From contig CAXXHF010000002.1 of the NCBI GenBank assembly GCA_963669405.2, positions 1,612,001 to 1,676,000 on the forward strand: a DNA stretch of 64,000 nt, written 5' to 3'. This DNA comes from Aureisphaera sp963669405. GTDB lineage: Bacteria; Bacteroidota; Bacteroidia; Flavobacteriales; Flavobacteriaceae. Both the position numbers and the translations under genes were made by a program. The notes beneath the pieces were generated by a model, which worked only from the letters and a program-made list of their open reading frames with translations, was not told the origin of the DNA and made no database searches. Every line of letters begins with the position of its first letter. The stretch's first letter is position 1. This document shows positions 16,867 to 26,479 of this stretch, one piece after another.

Positions 16867-19101
16867 CTAAAAGCGGAATCCTACATTTACATACCACTCA
16901 TCAGTTTCTCTTTCGGGCGAAAATGAGTATTTTACTTCTACTGGGCCTAAAATAGTTTCTAAACCGTAACCTATAGCATATCCACTGTAGTCTATCCCAT
17001 CTATCCATTCTCCTCTTTCAAAAAGTTCATCCCCTATATTGGCAATATTCCCTGCAAGGCTAATATGGTGTTTTTTAAATATCTCATAGTCTACTTGTAG
17101 AGTTGCCTTGAGATAGGTATCTCCCCTAAGGCTTAGTCCTTCATATCCGTAAAAGGGAACAATATTGTTTAAGGGTTTAAAACCGTATCCTCCCATAAAG
17201 AAATCGAGGGACCTTGTAGTGCGATTTCCAAATTTTATACCCCCTTCATTGGTAAGCATTGCCGAAAGTTTTGGAGTGAACGAATGTGCAAATGCTATTT
17301 GTGCTTTTCCAATACCATAGGGCTCAAAAAGGGTGTTTCCACCACCTGCAAAAAGGTACCAATGAAAATCCCCCTCAAAATAAAACCCTTTCTTTGGGAA
17401 GTATTTATTGTCAAAGGTGTCGTACTTTAATATTCCATAAGTACTGTAATAATTTGTATTCTCAAATACTGTTCTGGGCATATTATTCTCATCAATTCCT
17501 ATAGTTTCGGAGAGATACCTTAACCATTTGTGCTCTGCTCCTAAGCGTAATAAAAAACTCCTTTGAAATACAGTTTGCACAAATAACTGATTGGTAAAAT
17601 CGTCATACTCCAGATTAATTTCATTTACTTCTGCCGTATCAGGCACATTATCTTCCGCCAGTATAAAATCTATCGCAACATCTTTATCGAATGTATTGAA
17701 AGACGAGCGTAACCCAACACTCCAATAAAACCCTTTGTCTATATAGTAATCGAAATTATACCGAATATTATCACCTATTCCTACATCTAAAGATGCAACG
17801 TCATTATTTGTTAATAATCGCTTTTGAGTTACGTTTATCAGAGCAGCAGATCGATACAAGTCATTATAATGCGCTCCTAACCGAAAGAGTGTACGGGATT
17901 CGCTTTCTCTTAAATAAAACTCTATCGAGTATTCACCTGCATTGTCTGGATCTTCCACAAGTTTATAGTCGATTCCATCAAAATTCCCTGTGGCGGATAA
18001 ATTATTAACTCCATTATTAAATGCTTCATAAGAAATTTCTGCAGGGGTTTTTAATTTCAATTTTCCAAGTACATAAGAGCGAGTGTAATTCTTATTACCA
18101 TATATGAATACATTTTTAATGTAGAGTGATTTTTGACTTACAAAGGGGATTGCTTTTTGCTCTTTCGGGGATTGTTTTAAGGCCAAATCTTCCAATTTTG
18201 AGCGAAGTTCTGCACCAGCAACTTCTCCAGAATAAATGATCTGCCTGCCTTCATTGAAAGAAACTACCGAAAAATCATCAATTGAAGGATTGATATAGAT
18301 ATGTGTTCTCTCCCTCTTTTCTTTCATAGCCTTAATAGTTCGATAATTGTTTATCTGAACTAAAACATCAACTCCTGATTTCAATTTTTCACGATCGCGT
18401 AGATCATCTTGTACATCTACCCCTATCACCACATCGGCACCCATAGCCAACACTTCATCTACGGGATAGTTGTTTACCACACCTCCATCTATATAAATGG
18501 TGTCGTTAATAGAAACTGGCTGAAATAAAGATGGCAAGGCACCACTAGCAGTTAAAGCCCTTGGCAGGTATCCCTTATCAAGAATTACCTCTTCTCCAGT
18601 TTCCAGATTGGTAGCTACACAGAAAAACGGAATAGGAAGTTCATTGAAATTATCTACGTCCTTTACATGCAACAGCAAACGCGATAATAAATTATAGACA
18701 TTCTGTCCTTTGGATATCCCTGAAGGGACCTTTAGTTTAAATCCATCAAAAGGAAGGGTTAATGCATACTTTTCAGCTTCTTCCTTTTCATAAAATGTTT
18801 TTGTCCCTCTTGGAACCTCATCCTGGATTAAGGTTTCAAAATCCAGAACTCTAAAAATAGAATCTAATTGCTTTGCTTTATAACCTGAAGCATATAGGGC
18901 CCCAATAATAGCGCCCATACTGGTTCCTCCTATATAGTCTATTTCAACACCAGCTTCTTCTATAATTTTTAGGGCACCAATATGAGCCAATCCCTTTGCG
19001 CCTCCTCCACTTAACACCAAGCCAACTTTTATGTCTTCCTTTTCTTGTGAAAACGAAAAGCAATGTACAAACAACATGCATATGGTTAAGGCTTTTCTCA
19101 A
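16867..19101 (-). CDS. Patatin-like phospholipase fused to POTRA and outer-membrane barrel
   Basis: 744 residues. Signal peptide 1-19. Patatin domain about 24-300 with oxyanion loop SGGGAKG (31-37), nucleophile Ser61 in GTSMG and catalytic Asp205 in DGG, so the Ser-Asp dyad is complete. Next comes one POTRA-like segment (about 325-400, VFIYGNKNYTRSYVL), then a 16-strand-type BamA/surface-antigen barrel to the C-terminus (YVNVGFRF). This is the layout of PlpD-type (type Vd) autotransporters. Expected to hydrolyse phospholipid acyl chains at the cell surface or in the outer membrane. It lies 26 bp after uvrC, likely co-transcribed. Confidence 0.9.
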   Translation of the reverse strand: MRKALTICMLFVHCFSFSQEKEDIKVGLVLSGGGAKGLAHIGALKIIEEAGVEIDYIGGTSMGAIIGALYASGYKAKQLDSIFRVLDFETLIQDEVPRGTKTFYEKEEAEKYALTLPFDGFKLKVPSGISKGQNVYNLLSRLLLHVKDVDNFNELPIPFFCVATNLETGEEVILDKGYLPRALTASGALPSLFQPVSINDTIYIDGGVVNNYPVDEVLAMGADVVIGVDVQDDLRDREKLKSGVDVLVQINNYRTIKAMKEKRERTHIYINPSIDDFSVVSFNEGRQIIYSGEVAGAELRSKLEDLALKQSPKEQKAIPFVSQKSLYIKNVFIYGNKNYTRSYVLGKLKLKTPAEISYEAFNNGVNNLSATGNFDGIDYKLVEDPDNAGEYSIEFYLRESESRTLFRLGAHYNDLYRSAALINVTQKRLLTNNDVASLDVGIGDNIRYNFDYYIDKGFYWSVGLRSSFNTFDKDVAIDFILAEDNVPDTAEVNEINLEYDDFTNQLFVQTVFQRSFLLRLGAEHKWLRYLSETIGIDENNMPRTVFENTNYYSTYGILKYDTFDNKYFPKKGFYFEGDFHWYLFAGGGNTLFEPYGIGKAQIAFAHSFTPKLSAMLTNEGGIKFGNRTTRSLDFFMGGYGFKPLNNIVPFYGYEGLSLRGDTYLKATLQVDYEIFKKHHISLAGNIANIGDELFERGEWIDGIDYSGYAIGYGLETILGPVEVKYSFSPERETDEWYVNVGFRF

Positions 19102-19127
19102 TGTTCAATTTTCTTTATTAGACGTAC

Positions 19128-20915
19128 TTATCTAAAATGTGCTACAATTTTTTTTGCTCTACTGGCTCCAACAACTTTTTCCAAGGCATCAAAGTCCGCT
19201 TCTTTTATCCTTTTCACACTTTTGAAATGCTTTAGCAGTTCAATGATGGTCTTCTCTCCTATTCCAGGAATGGTTTCTAAACCAGATTCCAGGGCTTCTT
19301 TACTTCTTTTGTCCCTGTGAAAGGTAATTCCAAAACGGTGTGCCTCATTCCTTAATTGTTGAATGATCTTTAATGTTTCCGATTTTTTATCCAAATACAG
19401 TGGGATAGGATCATCTGGATAAAACAATTCTTCCAATCGCTTGGCAATTCCAACAATCGCAATTTTTCCTCTTAATTCTAACTTATCCAAGCTTTTCAAT
19501 GCTGAAGATAATTGTCCTTTCCCCCCATCTATGATGATTAATTGTGGCAAGGGTTGCCCTTCTTCCTTCAATCTTTTATAACGGCGATACACCACTTCTT
19601 CCATTGAAGCAAAATCATCTGGTCCTACTACGGTCTTAATATTGAATTTTCGATAATCCTTCTTGCTGGGCTTTCCATTTTTAAATACTACACAAGCGGC
19701 TACTGGATTGGTTCCTTGAATATTACTGTTGTCAAAGCACTCAATATGTCTAGGTTCTTCATTCAACCGTAAATCTTTTTTCATTTGTGCCATGATTCGT
19801 TTTTCATGACGGTCGGGATCCACAATTTTGGCTTGTTTGAAACGCTCCATTCGGTAATATTTGGCATTCCGGGTAGAAAGCTCTAAAACTTTCTTCTTAT
19901 CTCCTACTTTTGGAATATGTAGCTTGGTCCCTTCTTCCACCTTTATCTTGAATGGCACATAGATTTCCTTGCACAGTGATTGAAATCTTTGTCGCAACTC
20001 TACTACAGCCAATTCCAATAATACATCATCGCTTTCATCTAGTTTTTTCTTCATTTCCAAGGTATGCGAACGTATAATACTTCCATAAGAAATCTGAAGA
20101 TAATTGACATAAGCGTAGCTTTCATCACTCACAATGGAAAACACATCAACATTGTTAATCTTTGGGTTCACCACTGTTGATTTGGCTTGATAATTCTCTA
20201 AAATGTCGATTTTCTCTTTTATTCTCTGAGCATCTTCAAACTGAAGGGCTTCTGCATGTTCCTTCATCTGTAGTTTAAATCCTTGAAGGGACTCCTTAAA
20301 GTTCCCCTTAATGATATTGCGAATGGATTGGATATTTTCATTGTAAATTGCCTCTGTATACTTTCCTTCACAAGGACCCAAACAATTTCCCAAATGATAC
20401 TCAAGGCATACCTTATATTTTTGGGCCTTAATTTTCTCTTCCGAAAGATCATAATTACAAGTTCGTAATGGGTACAATCCTTTTATGAGATCCAAAAGAG
20501 TATGAACCGTTTTCATACTGGTGTAAGGGCCATAGTACTCACTACCATCCTTAATGAGTCTTCTGGTAGAAAACACTCTTGGGAATCGCTCTTTTTTTAT
20601 ACATAACCAAGGATATGTTTTATCATCCTTAAGCATGACGTTATACTTAGGCTGATATTTTTTAATCAGGTTATTTTCCAGTAATAACGCGTCTGTTTCT
20701 GTAGCTACGACGATATGTCTAATGGTATGTATTCGTTTCACCAAAAGACGGGTTCGTGCATTGTCGTGTTCCTTATTGAAATAGGAGCTCACCCGTTTTT
20801 TGAGGTTTTTGGCTTTGCCTACATACAATAGCTTTGCCTCCTTATCATAATATTGGTACACTCCTGGGTCACTGGGTAAGGTAGAAATCTGAAGTTTTAC
20901 GGACGCCTCTGCCAT
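19128..20915 (-). CDS. uvrC: Excinuclease ABC subunit C
   Basis: 595 residues, full length. GIY-YIG nuclease domain at 10-95 (PGVYQYYD, LLYVGKAKNLKKRV), a cysteine-containing linker, UVR motif about 205-240 (ALQFEDAQRIKEKI), UvrC RNase H-like endonuclease domain about 370-530 (IECFDNSNIQGTNPVAACVVF, LIIIDGGKGQL) and tandem helix-hairpin-helix motifs at the C-terminus (IPGIGEKTI). It makes both incisions in nucleotide excision repair. A consensus -7 box sits only 4 bp before the ATG, suggesting a leaderless transcript. The patatin gene follows directly. Confidence 0.97.
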   Translation of the reverse strand: MAEASVKLQISTLPSDPGVYQYYDKEAKLLYVGKAKNLKKRVSSYFNKEHDNARTRLLVKRIHTIRHIVVATETDALLLENNLIKKYQPKYNVMLKDDKTYPWLCIKKERFPRVFSTRRLIKDGSEYYGPYTSMKTVHTLLDLIKGLYPLRTCNYDLSEEKIKAQKYKVCLEYHLGNCLGPCEGKYTEAIYNENIQSIRNIIKGNFKESLQGFKLQMKEHAEALQFEDAQRIKEKIDILENYQAKSTVVNPKINNVDVFSIVSDESYAYVNYLQISYGSIIRSHTLEMKKKLDESDDVLLELAVVELRQRFQSLCKEIYVPFKIKVEEGTKLHIPKVGDKKKVLELSTRNAKYYRMERFKQAKIVDPDRHEKRIMAQMKKDLRLNEEPRHIECFDNSNIQGTNPVAACVVFKNGKPSKKDYRKFNIKTVVGPDDFASMEEVVYRRYKRLKEEGQPLPQLIIIDGGKGQLSSALKSLDKLELRGKIAIVGIAKRLEELFYPDDPIPLYLDKKSETLKIIQQLRNEAHRFGITFHRDKRSKEALESGLETIPGIGEKTIIELLKHFKSVKRIKEADFDALEKVVGASRAKKIVAHFR

Positions 20916-20919
20916 AGTT

Positions 20920-20927
20920 CAAAGATA
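20920..20927 (-). promoter_or_regulatory. -7 element (TATCTTTG) immediately upstream of uvrC
   Basis: Reverse complement of caaagata, an exact TAnnTTTG match ending 4 bp before the uvrC ATG (20915). With the usual -7 geometry, transcription would start at or next to the A of the ATG. No clear -33 TTG. Confidence 0.5.
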
Positions 20928-21032
20928 CTGGGTATTTTTAGCTTCTTAAAAAGAAATAAGCCTTTATTCTTCAAGTCTATCACTAAGGTTTAATGTCTAG
21001 CAAATGATGTAAACAACGAGCTGTAAAAAGTA

Positions 21033-21069
21033 GAAGCCGCCTAGAAAGAACTTAGGCGACTTCTTTTTC
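21033..21069 (-). terminator. Terminator after the BNR/T9SS gene
   Basis: Stem gaagccgccta/taggcgacttc (21033-21043 with 21053-21063). In the minus-strand RNA the only irregular pair is G-U; in the plus RNA it is C-A. A U-containing tract follows on the minus strand (complement of 21027-21032). Confidence 0.75.
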
Positions 21070-21090
21070 AAGATCTGGGACAAACTATTA

Positions 21091-23100
21091 CTAATTCTTC
21101 ATGATCTTGCCTGTAAACACTTCCTGAGTATCCGTTGTTATTAATTTAACAATGTAAACCCCGTCAGGGAAGTTGGAAATATCAATCTGGAATTCATCCA
21201 TGCCTTCTTGTTGAAAGGAATTTGAGAACATCAAGCCTCGGCTCATACTGTATATTTCTACTTCGAACTCTTCCATTTGTCTTGTTCCCAAAGCTACCGT
21301 AAAAATACCCTGTGTTGGATTTGGGTAGATTTGAAGCTCAGCTGCAGAACTATCCTCCTTGTAATATTCATTCAATCTTGGTTTATCCAATCTTGTAATA
21401 TCTCCTCCGTTGAGATTTGTGAATACTCCAGTACATGCTTCAATATAGGCCCTAAAAATAGATCCATTAAGTGCGTCGAAATCGTCTACCAACAATACTT
21501 CATCCCCAGCATGGTATACTGCCTCTCCTCCAGAGAAAACCGTATTGGAAGCTGTAATGGTATTCAATGCTTCTTGGTAATCGATCGTTCCACTAGGGAC
21601 GTCTGTGGTAATCACAAGATTATTCACACAACCTGCCAAAGTGTATGGAGACGTATAGGTAAGCACTGTTCCTGAGCGGTTATCCGTCCAAACGGGGAAT
21701 ACATTTCCACCATTTGCAGAAATTCCTAGATAATCGCCCATATAACCTCCTGCCAAACCGGGTATTGGTGCTGGTGTAAAGGATACATCACTCACCCTAA
21801 AATCACTCCATGTGAGTCCTCCATCGGTAGAATCTGCTACCCAAGCTTCTACATCGGTTGCCCCTACATTTCGATCGTCATAAAAAATAACGCTTAGATT
21901 TCCATTAGCAGGATCACATGTTATCCAAGGAAAATATTGAATATTCCCAACGGGATCTGTATTTACCTTAGCGGGTGTAGACCATGTGGTTCCGCCATCA
22001 GAAGAACTCATCATATAAACACTTACATCAGATCCTGTATTAATTCCAGGCACTCCTACATTAGACCAGACCACATAAATATTACCATTGTTAGGGCCAC
22101 TACTAATGTCTACTGCCATTCCTGGAAAAGAATTACTCCTCATATTCTTACCGTGGGGATTTGGTATTGGGAAACCCGGTTGCCAACGCACACCCTGAAT
22201 ATTGTTAAATATTCGGGTGGCTGGACTATAGGTAACCCCTCCGTCGGTAGACATGGAAAAGCCTAAAGCTACTTCTCTAGATGGCCAACTATCATAGATT
22301 GCCCAAACAGCATATACTTCTCCGTTAGGGCCTGTTTGGATGTTAACACCTTGATTGTGACTCCCCGCACTTACAGCGCCACTAATATTGGTAGGTGTGG
22401 ACCACGTAGCTCCATTATTGGTGGATCTGGAAATCTCAATCTGATTGTTGTTGGTTCCTCCAAAATTGGTCCACGCACTATATACGTTCCCTTGAAAGGA
22501 ACTGGTATTAGAATTATCTACCCACAAATGGTTTTTATCCAATAGCCCCGCTGCGGTAGAAACACTACTTACAGACCATGTCACTCCATTGTCATTAGAG
22601 ATGGAAACCCCTTGTTTAAATCCAGGTGCAATATGGCCAATGTAGCTGGTTCCCCCTAAACTTATGGCTGCAGCAGGATCGCCAGAATTATTTCCTCCAG
22701 CTCCTCCAGTACCGCCTGTCCATGTATTTCCCCCATCGAAGGAAAAAAGGGCATTTGTTCCTTGTACTGAGCTTCCCAATGTAGAATTATTGGACACCAA
22801 GGCTGTTTGATTATTATTAGGATCAACAAACACTGAGTTTTCGCTTTGTGTTGTTGTTCCTCCACTAATAAGAACGACATCTGGGCCATCCATCATTCGG
22901 TTTTGATCGCCCACAAATGTTGCGGGTTCGGTAGGTTCGTCTGAATTGAAAGGAATAATGCCCATTTCGGCTCTTTCCTTCCAGTATCTCCAGTTATCTA
23001 TCTTCGTATCTATCCTGTCTTCTTGTGCCATTATGGAAACTGAAAACAGCATGCAAATAAGCAGAATACAAATTTTCTTAAAATCTTTCATATCGTTCAA
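21091..23100 (-). CDS. T9SS-exported BNR-repeat (sialidase-like propeller) surface protein
   Basis: 669 residues. Signal peptide (cleaved after SIMAQ); an in-frame ATG at 23091 (MKDFKK) is an equally good start. A beta-propeller with Asp-box motifs (SRSTNNGATWS, SSDGGTTWS, STDGGLTWS) spans about 60-490. Next comes a repeat-rich region resembling the coathanger-stack domain (about 500-570), then a type A T9SS sorting domain (about 590-669: YPNPTQG, GVYIVKL). Catalytic sialidase residues cannot be confirmed, so binding is as likely as hydrolysis. It is the second gene of a pair with the YadA-head-like protein, 18 bp apart. A decayed, internally deleted relative lies at 31850-32077. Confidence 0.88.
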   Translation of the reverse strand: MNDMKDFKKICILLICMLFSVSIMAQEDRIDTKIDNWRYWKERAEMGIIPFNSDEPTEPATFVGDQNRMMDGPDVVLISGGTTTQSENSVFVDPNNNQTALVSNNSTLGSSVQGTNALFSFDGGNTWTGGTGGAGGNNSGDPAAAISLGGTSYIGHIAPGFKQGVSISNDNGVTWSVSSVSTAAGLLDKNHLWVDNSNTSSFQGNVYSAWTNFGGTNNNQIEISRSTNNGATWSTPTNISGAVSAGSHNQGVNIQTGPNGEVYAVWAIYDSWPSREVALGFSMSTDGGVTYSPATRIFNNIQGVRWQPGFPIPNPHGKNMRSNSFPGMAVDISSGPNNGNIYVVWSNVGVPGINTGSDVSVYMMSSSDGGTTWSTPAKVNTDPVGNIQYFPWITCDPANGNLSVIFYDDRNVGATDVEAWVADSTDGGLTWSDFRVSDVSFTPAPIPGLAGGYMGDYLGISANGGNVFPVWTDNRSGTVLTYTSPYTLAGCVNNLVITTDVPSGTIDYQEALNTITASNTVFSGGEAVYHAGDEVLLVDDFDALNGSIFRAYIEACTGVFTNLNGGDITRLDKPRLNEYYKEDSSAAELQIYPNPTQGIFTVALGTRQMEEFEVEIYSMSRGLMFSNSFQQEGMDEFQIDISNFPDGVYIVKLITTDTQEVFTGKIMKN

Positions 23101-23118
23101 TTTAAAGTTATACTTAAA

Positions 23119-24000
23119 TTACTTTCCTGAAAGATCGTTCACCTTTTGGCTGAGTGCGTCTACTTGCTTTTGTAACTCAATAATGTAAAGTGTTAACTCT
23201 TCTATCTTCTCTTGCTGAATGCGAGCCATGTCGCCCACCTCAATTCCTTGAACTTCAACCTGCGTAGCAGAAGGAACATTGGGTAAGTGTCCATTTTTAA
23301 TGATATAAGCTTCCACTTCATTTAAAGGCATTAGGGAATAGTTTGGCTCAAATACATAATCGGCCCAGCCCGTTCTCACTCTTAGCTCTTCTGTTAAAAT
23401 TCCTCCTTTTACATATAAGCTGTAGGCACTTGTATTTGCCCCGCCTACACTGTTGGGAAGTTGATTCGTGTTAATTCCCAATTTATCAGCAGCAAAATCA
23501 CCATATAATAATGGGGTTGCAGTACCACTATTGTCAATGTATAACCTATCGCTTCCAGTTTCATTTAATCCTGCCAAACTTCCGAGAAATACATTTCGTT
23601 CTCCCGTTACAGCACTAAAACCTGCTAAAAACCCAACAGCTGTATTGTAGATTCCTGTAGTATTTCTGTAACCTGCAGCTACACCTAAATATGTGTTATA
23701 CTGCCCATCTGTTGTACTATATCCACTAAAACCTCCCATGAAGGTATTATAGAATGGAGTCGCTCCAATGTTTAAACCGGCATTCGCACCAAAATAAGAA
23801 CCGTAGTTACCAGTTGTACCAGCATTTAGCCCATCATAGGTGTTGGTTCCATTAATAGGCATACGGGAATTGGTTACATCCTGAAAATAGGATAGTGGGT
23901 CTTCTATAGTTGTGGTGCGTTCTTGCGCTACTACAGTGCTCGTCACAGAAAAAATAAGTGAAAGGACAAATAATTGCTGAAATAATTTAAAATTTTTCAT
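23119..24000 (-). CDS. Secreted protein with YadA-head-like glycine repeats and C-terminal coiled coil
   Basis: 293 residues. Signal peptide 1-25 (VVAQ). Residues about 55-150 hold irregular 13-16-residue repeats of the form G-x-N-A-G and Y-N-T-x-x-G-x-x-A-G, like left-handed beta-roll heads of trimeric adhesins. A middle region (about 155-215) resembles the fibre proteins common in Bacteroidota (LYIDNSGTATPLLYGDF, LYVKGGILTEELRV). The C-terminus (about 245-293) is a heptad coiled coil (KIEELTLYIIELQKQVDALSQ-type), probably a trimeriser. No T9SS sorting domain and no membrane anchor. Co-transcribed with the BNR protein downstream, so the two may form one surface structure. Function unknown. 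Confidence 0.75.
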   Translation of the reverse strand: MKNFKLFQQLFVLSLIFSVTSTVVAQERTTTIEDPLSYFQDVTNSRMPINGTNTYDGLNAGTTGNYGSYFGANAGLNIGATPFYNTFMGGFSGYSTTDGQYNTYLGVAAGYRNTTGIYNTAVGFLAGFSAVTGERNVFLGSLAGLNETGSDRLYIDNSGTATPLLYGDFAADKLGINTNQLPNSVGGANTSAYSLYVKGGILTEELRVRTGWADYVFEPNYSLMPLNEVEAYIIKNGHLPNVPSATQVEVQGIEVGDMARIQQEKIEELTLYIIELQKQVDALSQKVNDLSGK

Positions 24001-24503
24001 GATGGTTGTTTTTTAAGATTTGTTATTAAATATTACTTGAGGAATTAACCTCTAGGTAACCTTCAAAAGAGCAATAAGAAGCTTTGCCCCATTCAATAGT
24101 ATTTATTGAAAAGGATGAAATTGTAGCTTCTCCCCAAAAGCTTTTCATTACGTAAAAAAATACGCCGCGCGCAAAATGAAGAATCAGGGATCATCTCCTG
24201 AAAATTGATCAAATCCAAACAGGATCCATTGTTTAAATTTGATAATCTAATTTACTTAAAATCAAATACTTATGCAAAATATTTTAATGGGATGAACATG
24301 AAAGAAATGCGGGAATACCACAAATATTTTTTGTAGGAACTGAATATTTGTTTGCTGGATATTTTATAAATTAAGTAGGTCTTAGTAGCTAAAAGCTTCG
24401 AAAAGGAGTTCTAATAGAGGCTTTCATGGTTTTGATATGGGTAAAATCTTATTCAAAATAAACTGTCATTACAAATCTGACCTAGGTTTCTATTTTTAGC
24501 TTT
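24001..24503. other. 503-bp region without a supported gene
   Basis: AT-rich leader of the pair at 21091-24000 and tail of the DUF3857 gene. It contains nested inverted repeats near the downstream gene: agaagct (24077-24083) with agcttct (24125-24131), enclosing ttcaata (24092-24098) with tattgaa (24104-24110). No convincing minus-strand TAnnTTTG box was found; the plus-strand TAAATTTG at 24234-24241 has no gene to serve. Confidence 0.5.
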
Positions 24504-26477
24504 CTAAGGTTTTGGTTGTAACACCAATGTTATCTTATTAAAATCTGCTGCACTGTTAATTACTTTCCTATATTGTTCGTATAATTCTGGGCGAACAATA
24601 TTTTTCCTATAAAATTCATCAGCAGTAATCTTAAGTTTATTTCCTTTTATTTCATAATAGGAGTGAAATGAAAAATACTCCAAACCATTTTCAGAATACG
24701 CATTTTTAATATTTATATCGTCCAGATTAGCTACGTTAAAACCTTCTGGTATGTCTACATAGATGGTTCGGTAATAACTACGATTGAATTCACTTTCTAC
24801 TGGCAATATTCTTTCTTTTTCATTATAAATTTGCATTTGTGGCCCTATAAGCTCCCCTACCTTAAATAGATATTTTCTTCCTGCTTTTTCAATAAAAGCT
24901 GAAGAATTGAAATCTACATTGATCTGAAAAGGCTTTACTCCAAAGAGGTCTGCGTCATCATTCAAAAGTTGAAATTCATCCATCACAGCACTTTCATTAA
25001 TGCCCTGCACAATACCTTCAACCAATTCTTTACGGTCTTCTTTCTTAATTGCAAACATAAATGGTTGTATATACATGGCATAATATCCTGTCATGGATTT
25101 CTCCATGGAAACATTACACTTTGTAAGATCATCTGTATCGAAACTTACATTTAGGATCATTTTATCGCTAGAGGCTTCTGCATCTATAGCATCTATATAT
25201 TTTACTTTCCCAATACCAGATTTAAATTCTCCAATAGCTACTTCTTTTATGAATAAACCATAATTATCTGTAAAATAGGCTGGAGGAAATCCATATCGTG
25301 AATCCAATTCATGAGGAGATAAATAGGTCTTGTACTTTGGAAAATAGAACATAAACTCTGTTAAAAAGTTTCTGGCCTCAAAATTAGCATCAAATTTCAG
25401 GTCTTGTCGGTTGCTGGTAATAACTAATTCATGCTTTATATTGAGAGTTCTTAACAATGCTATATACAATTTCAAAAGGCCCGTTTCGTTCGCAACATTA
25501 TTGGCTAAAACACTATTCAAATCACTCAGTTCTTTTCCGCTTGTATTTGAATTGAATACATTGGTTTTTAGATAATTTTCTAAATTACGAATCGTCTGCT
25601 GTTCGTCTTCATGCTTCTTCAAATGCTTAGTAAGGTAGCCATCTATGAGTTTTTGAGTCTTCTTTTCATATTCTGGGTAGTAAAATCCATACAGTGTCTT
25701 AACTGTGCTGCTATAAGACGAAATATCAACTCTATTACTAGCTAGATTTTTATCCAATTTATATATCAAGAATTTCTTGGAGGCATTATAGGCTGCTGTT
25801 TCTTCTTTTTCGAGTCCTTTTATTTTTAACTCTGGAAGGTACCAATGCAATTTATCCTTCATAAGAGTATCTTCCATCACGGCAGGAAGTCCATTGTAAC
25901 TTTTGAAATCAAAGATCAGATTTGTGGGAGCGAAGAGATCGAAACTAACTTTTTCTTGAGGATGCGATTTTTGTAAGGTAATCCTTGAACCTTTATAATC
26001 TGGATCTTCTTTTGTCACATAATAATAATCTATAACACTTCCCTTCTCAATCCCTTCAAAGGCAAAGTATTTATATTTTCTTCCTGTCTCTTCATTCATG
26101 GCTTCCAATATTTTGGATTCATCTAATTCTAAAACAGTACCATCTTGATTAATAACGCGAGCCTTGTTCAAAATGATTTCTGATGAAGCTCCATAGGGGA
26201 TATAAACCTTATTATACGATTCAATACTCTCGTCAGAATTTAACCACAACATCTTGTGCTCTAAGTAATATTCTACCAATTGGTCTTGGGCTTCAAAAAC
26301 AAACTCCGTAACAACCTTATGTTTCAAGGTTGCCAGTTTTTCTTCTTCACTGTAATTGATTTTATACTGAGGGTTTTCGCCCCACGAATACGTTTCATAA
26401 AATGGGGTGTCTTGGGCAAATCCCAAAAATGTCATTAATAGGAGCGCAATACATGTAATTGAATATTTAATCTTCAT
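24504..26477 (-). CDS. DUF3857 protein with degenerate transglutaminase-like domain
   Basis: 657 residues. Signal peptide 1-21 (GFAQ). DUF3857 domain about 55-230, then a transglutaminase-like fold about 270-400, then beta-rich C-terminal part. Compared with its neighbour at 26480-28420, the segment that should hold the catalytic Cys reads NVANETGLLKLYIALLR, so Cys and the GDCKD motif are missing and enzymatic activity is not expected. It is third in a tight minus-strand operon (2-bp gap after the active-looking paralogue). Probable periplasmic or outer-membrane-associated partner of that protein; role unknown. Confidence 0.85.
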   Translation of the reverse strand: MKIKYSITCIALLLMTFLGFAQDTPFYETYSWGENPQYKINYSEEEKLATLKHKVVTEFVFEAQDQLVEYYLEHKMLWLNSDESIESYNKVYIPYGASSEIILNKARVINQDGTVLELDESKILEAMNEETGRKYKYFAFEGIEKGSVIDYYYVTKEDPDYKGSRITLQKSHPQEKVSFDLFAPTNLIFDFKSYNGLPAVMEDTLMKDKLHWYLPELKIKGLEKEETAAYNASKKFLIYKLDKNLASNRVDISSYSSTVKTLYGFYYPEYEKKTQKLIDGYLTKHLKKHEDEQQTIRNLENYLKTNVFNSNTSGKELSDLNSVLANNVANETGLLKLYIALLRTLNIKHELVITSNRQDLKFDANFEARNFLTEFMFYFPKYKTYLSPHELDSRYGFPPAYFTDNYGLFIKEVAIGEFKSGIGKVKYIDAIDAEASSDKMILNVSFDTDDLTKCNVSMEKSMTGYYAMYIQPFMFAIKKEDRKELVEGIVQGINESAVMDEFQLLNDDADLFGVKPFQINVDFNSSAFIEKAGRKYLFKVGELIGPQMQIYNEKERILPVESEFNRSYYRTIYVDIPEGFNVANLDDINIKNAYSENGLEYFSFHSYYEIKGNKLKITADEFYRKNIVRPELYEQYRKVINSAADFNKITLVLQPKP

Positions 26478-26479
26478 GA

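Noticed and set aside
21277..22266. Plus-strand frames of 109-132 codons opposite the BNR gene
   Set aside because: Cys/Ser/Ile-rich composition typical of reverse-strand shadows; the minus strand encodes Asp-box repeats and a sorting domain.
24234..24241. Plus-strand TAAATTTG promoter-like box
   Set aside because: No plus-strand gene follows and no -33 TTG; expected by chance in AT-rich DNA.
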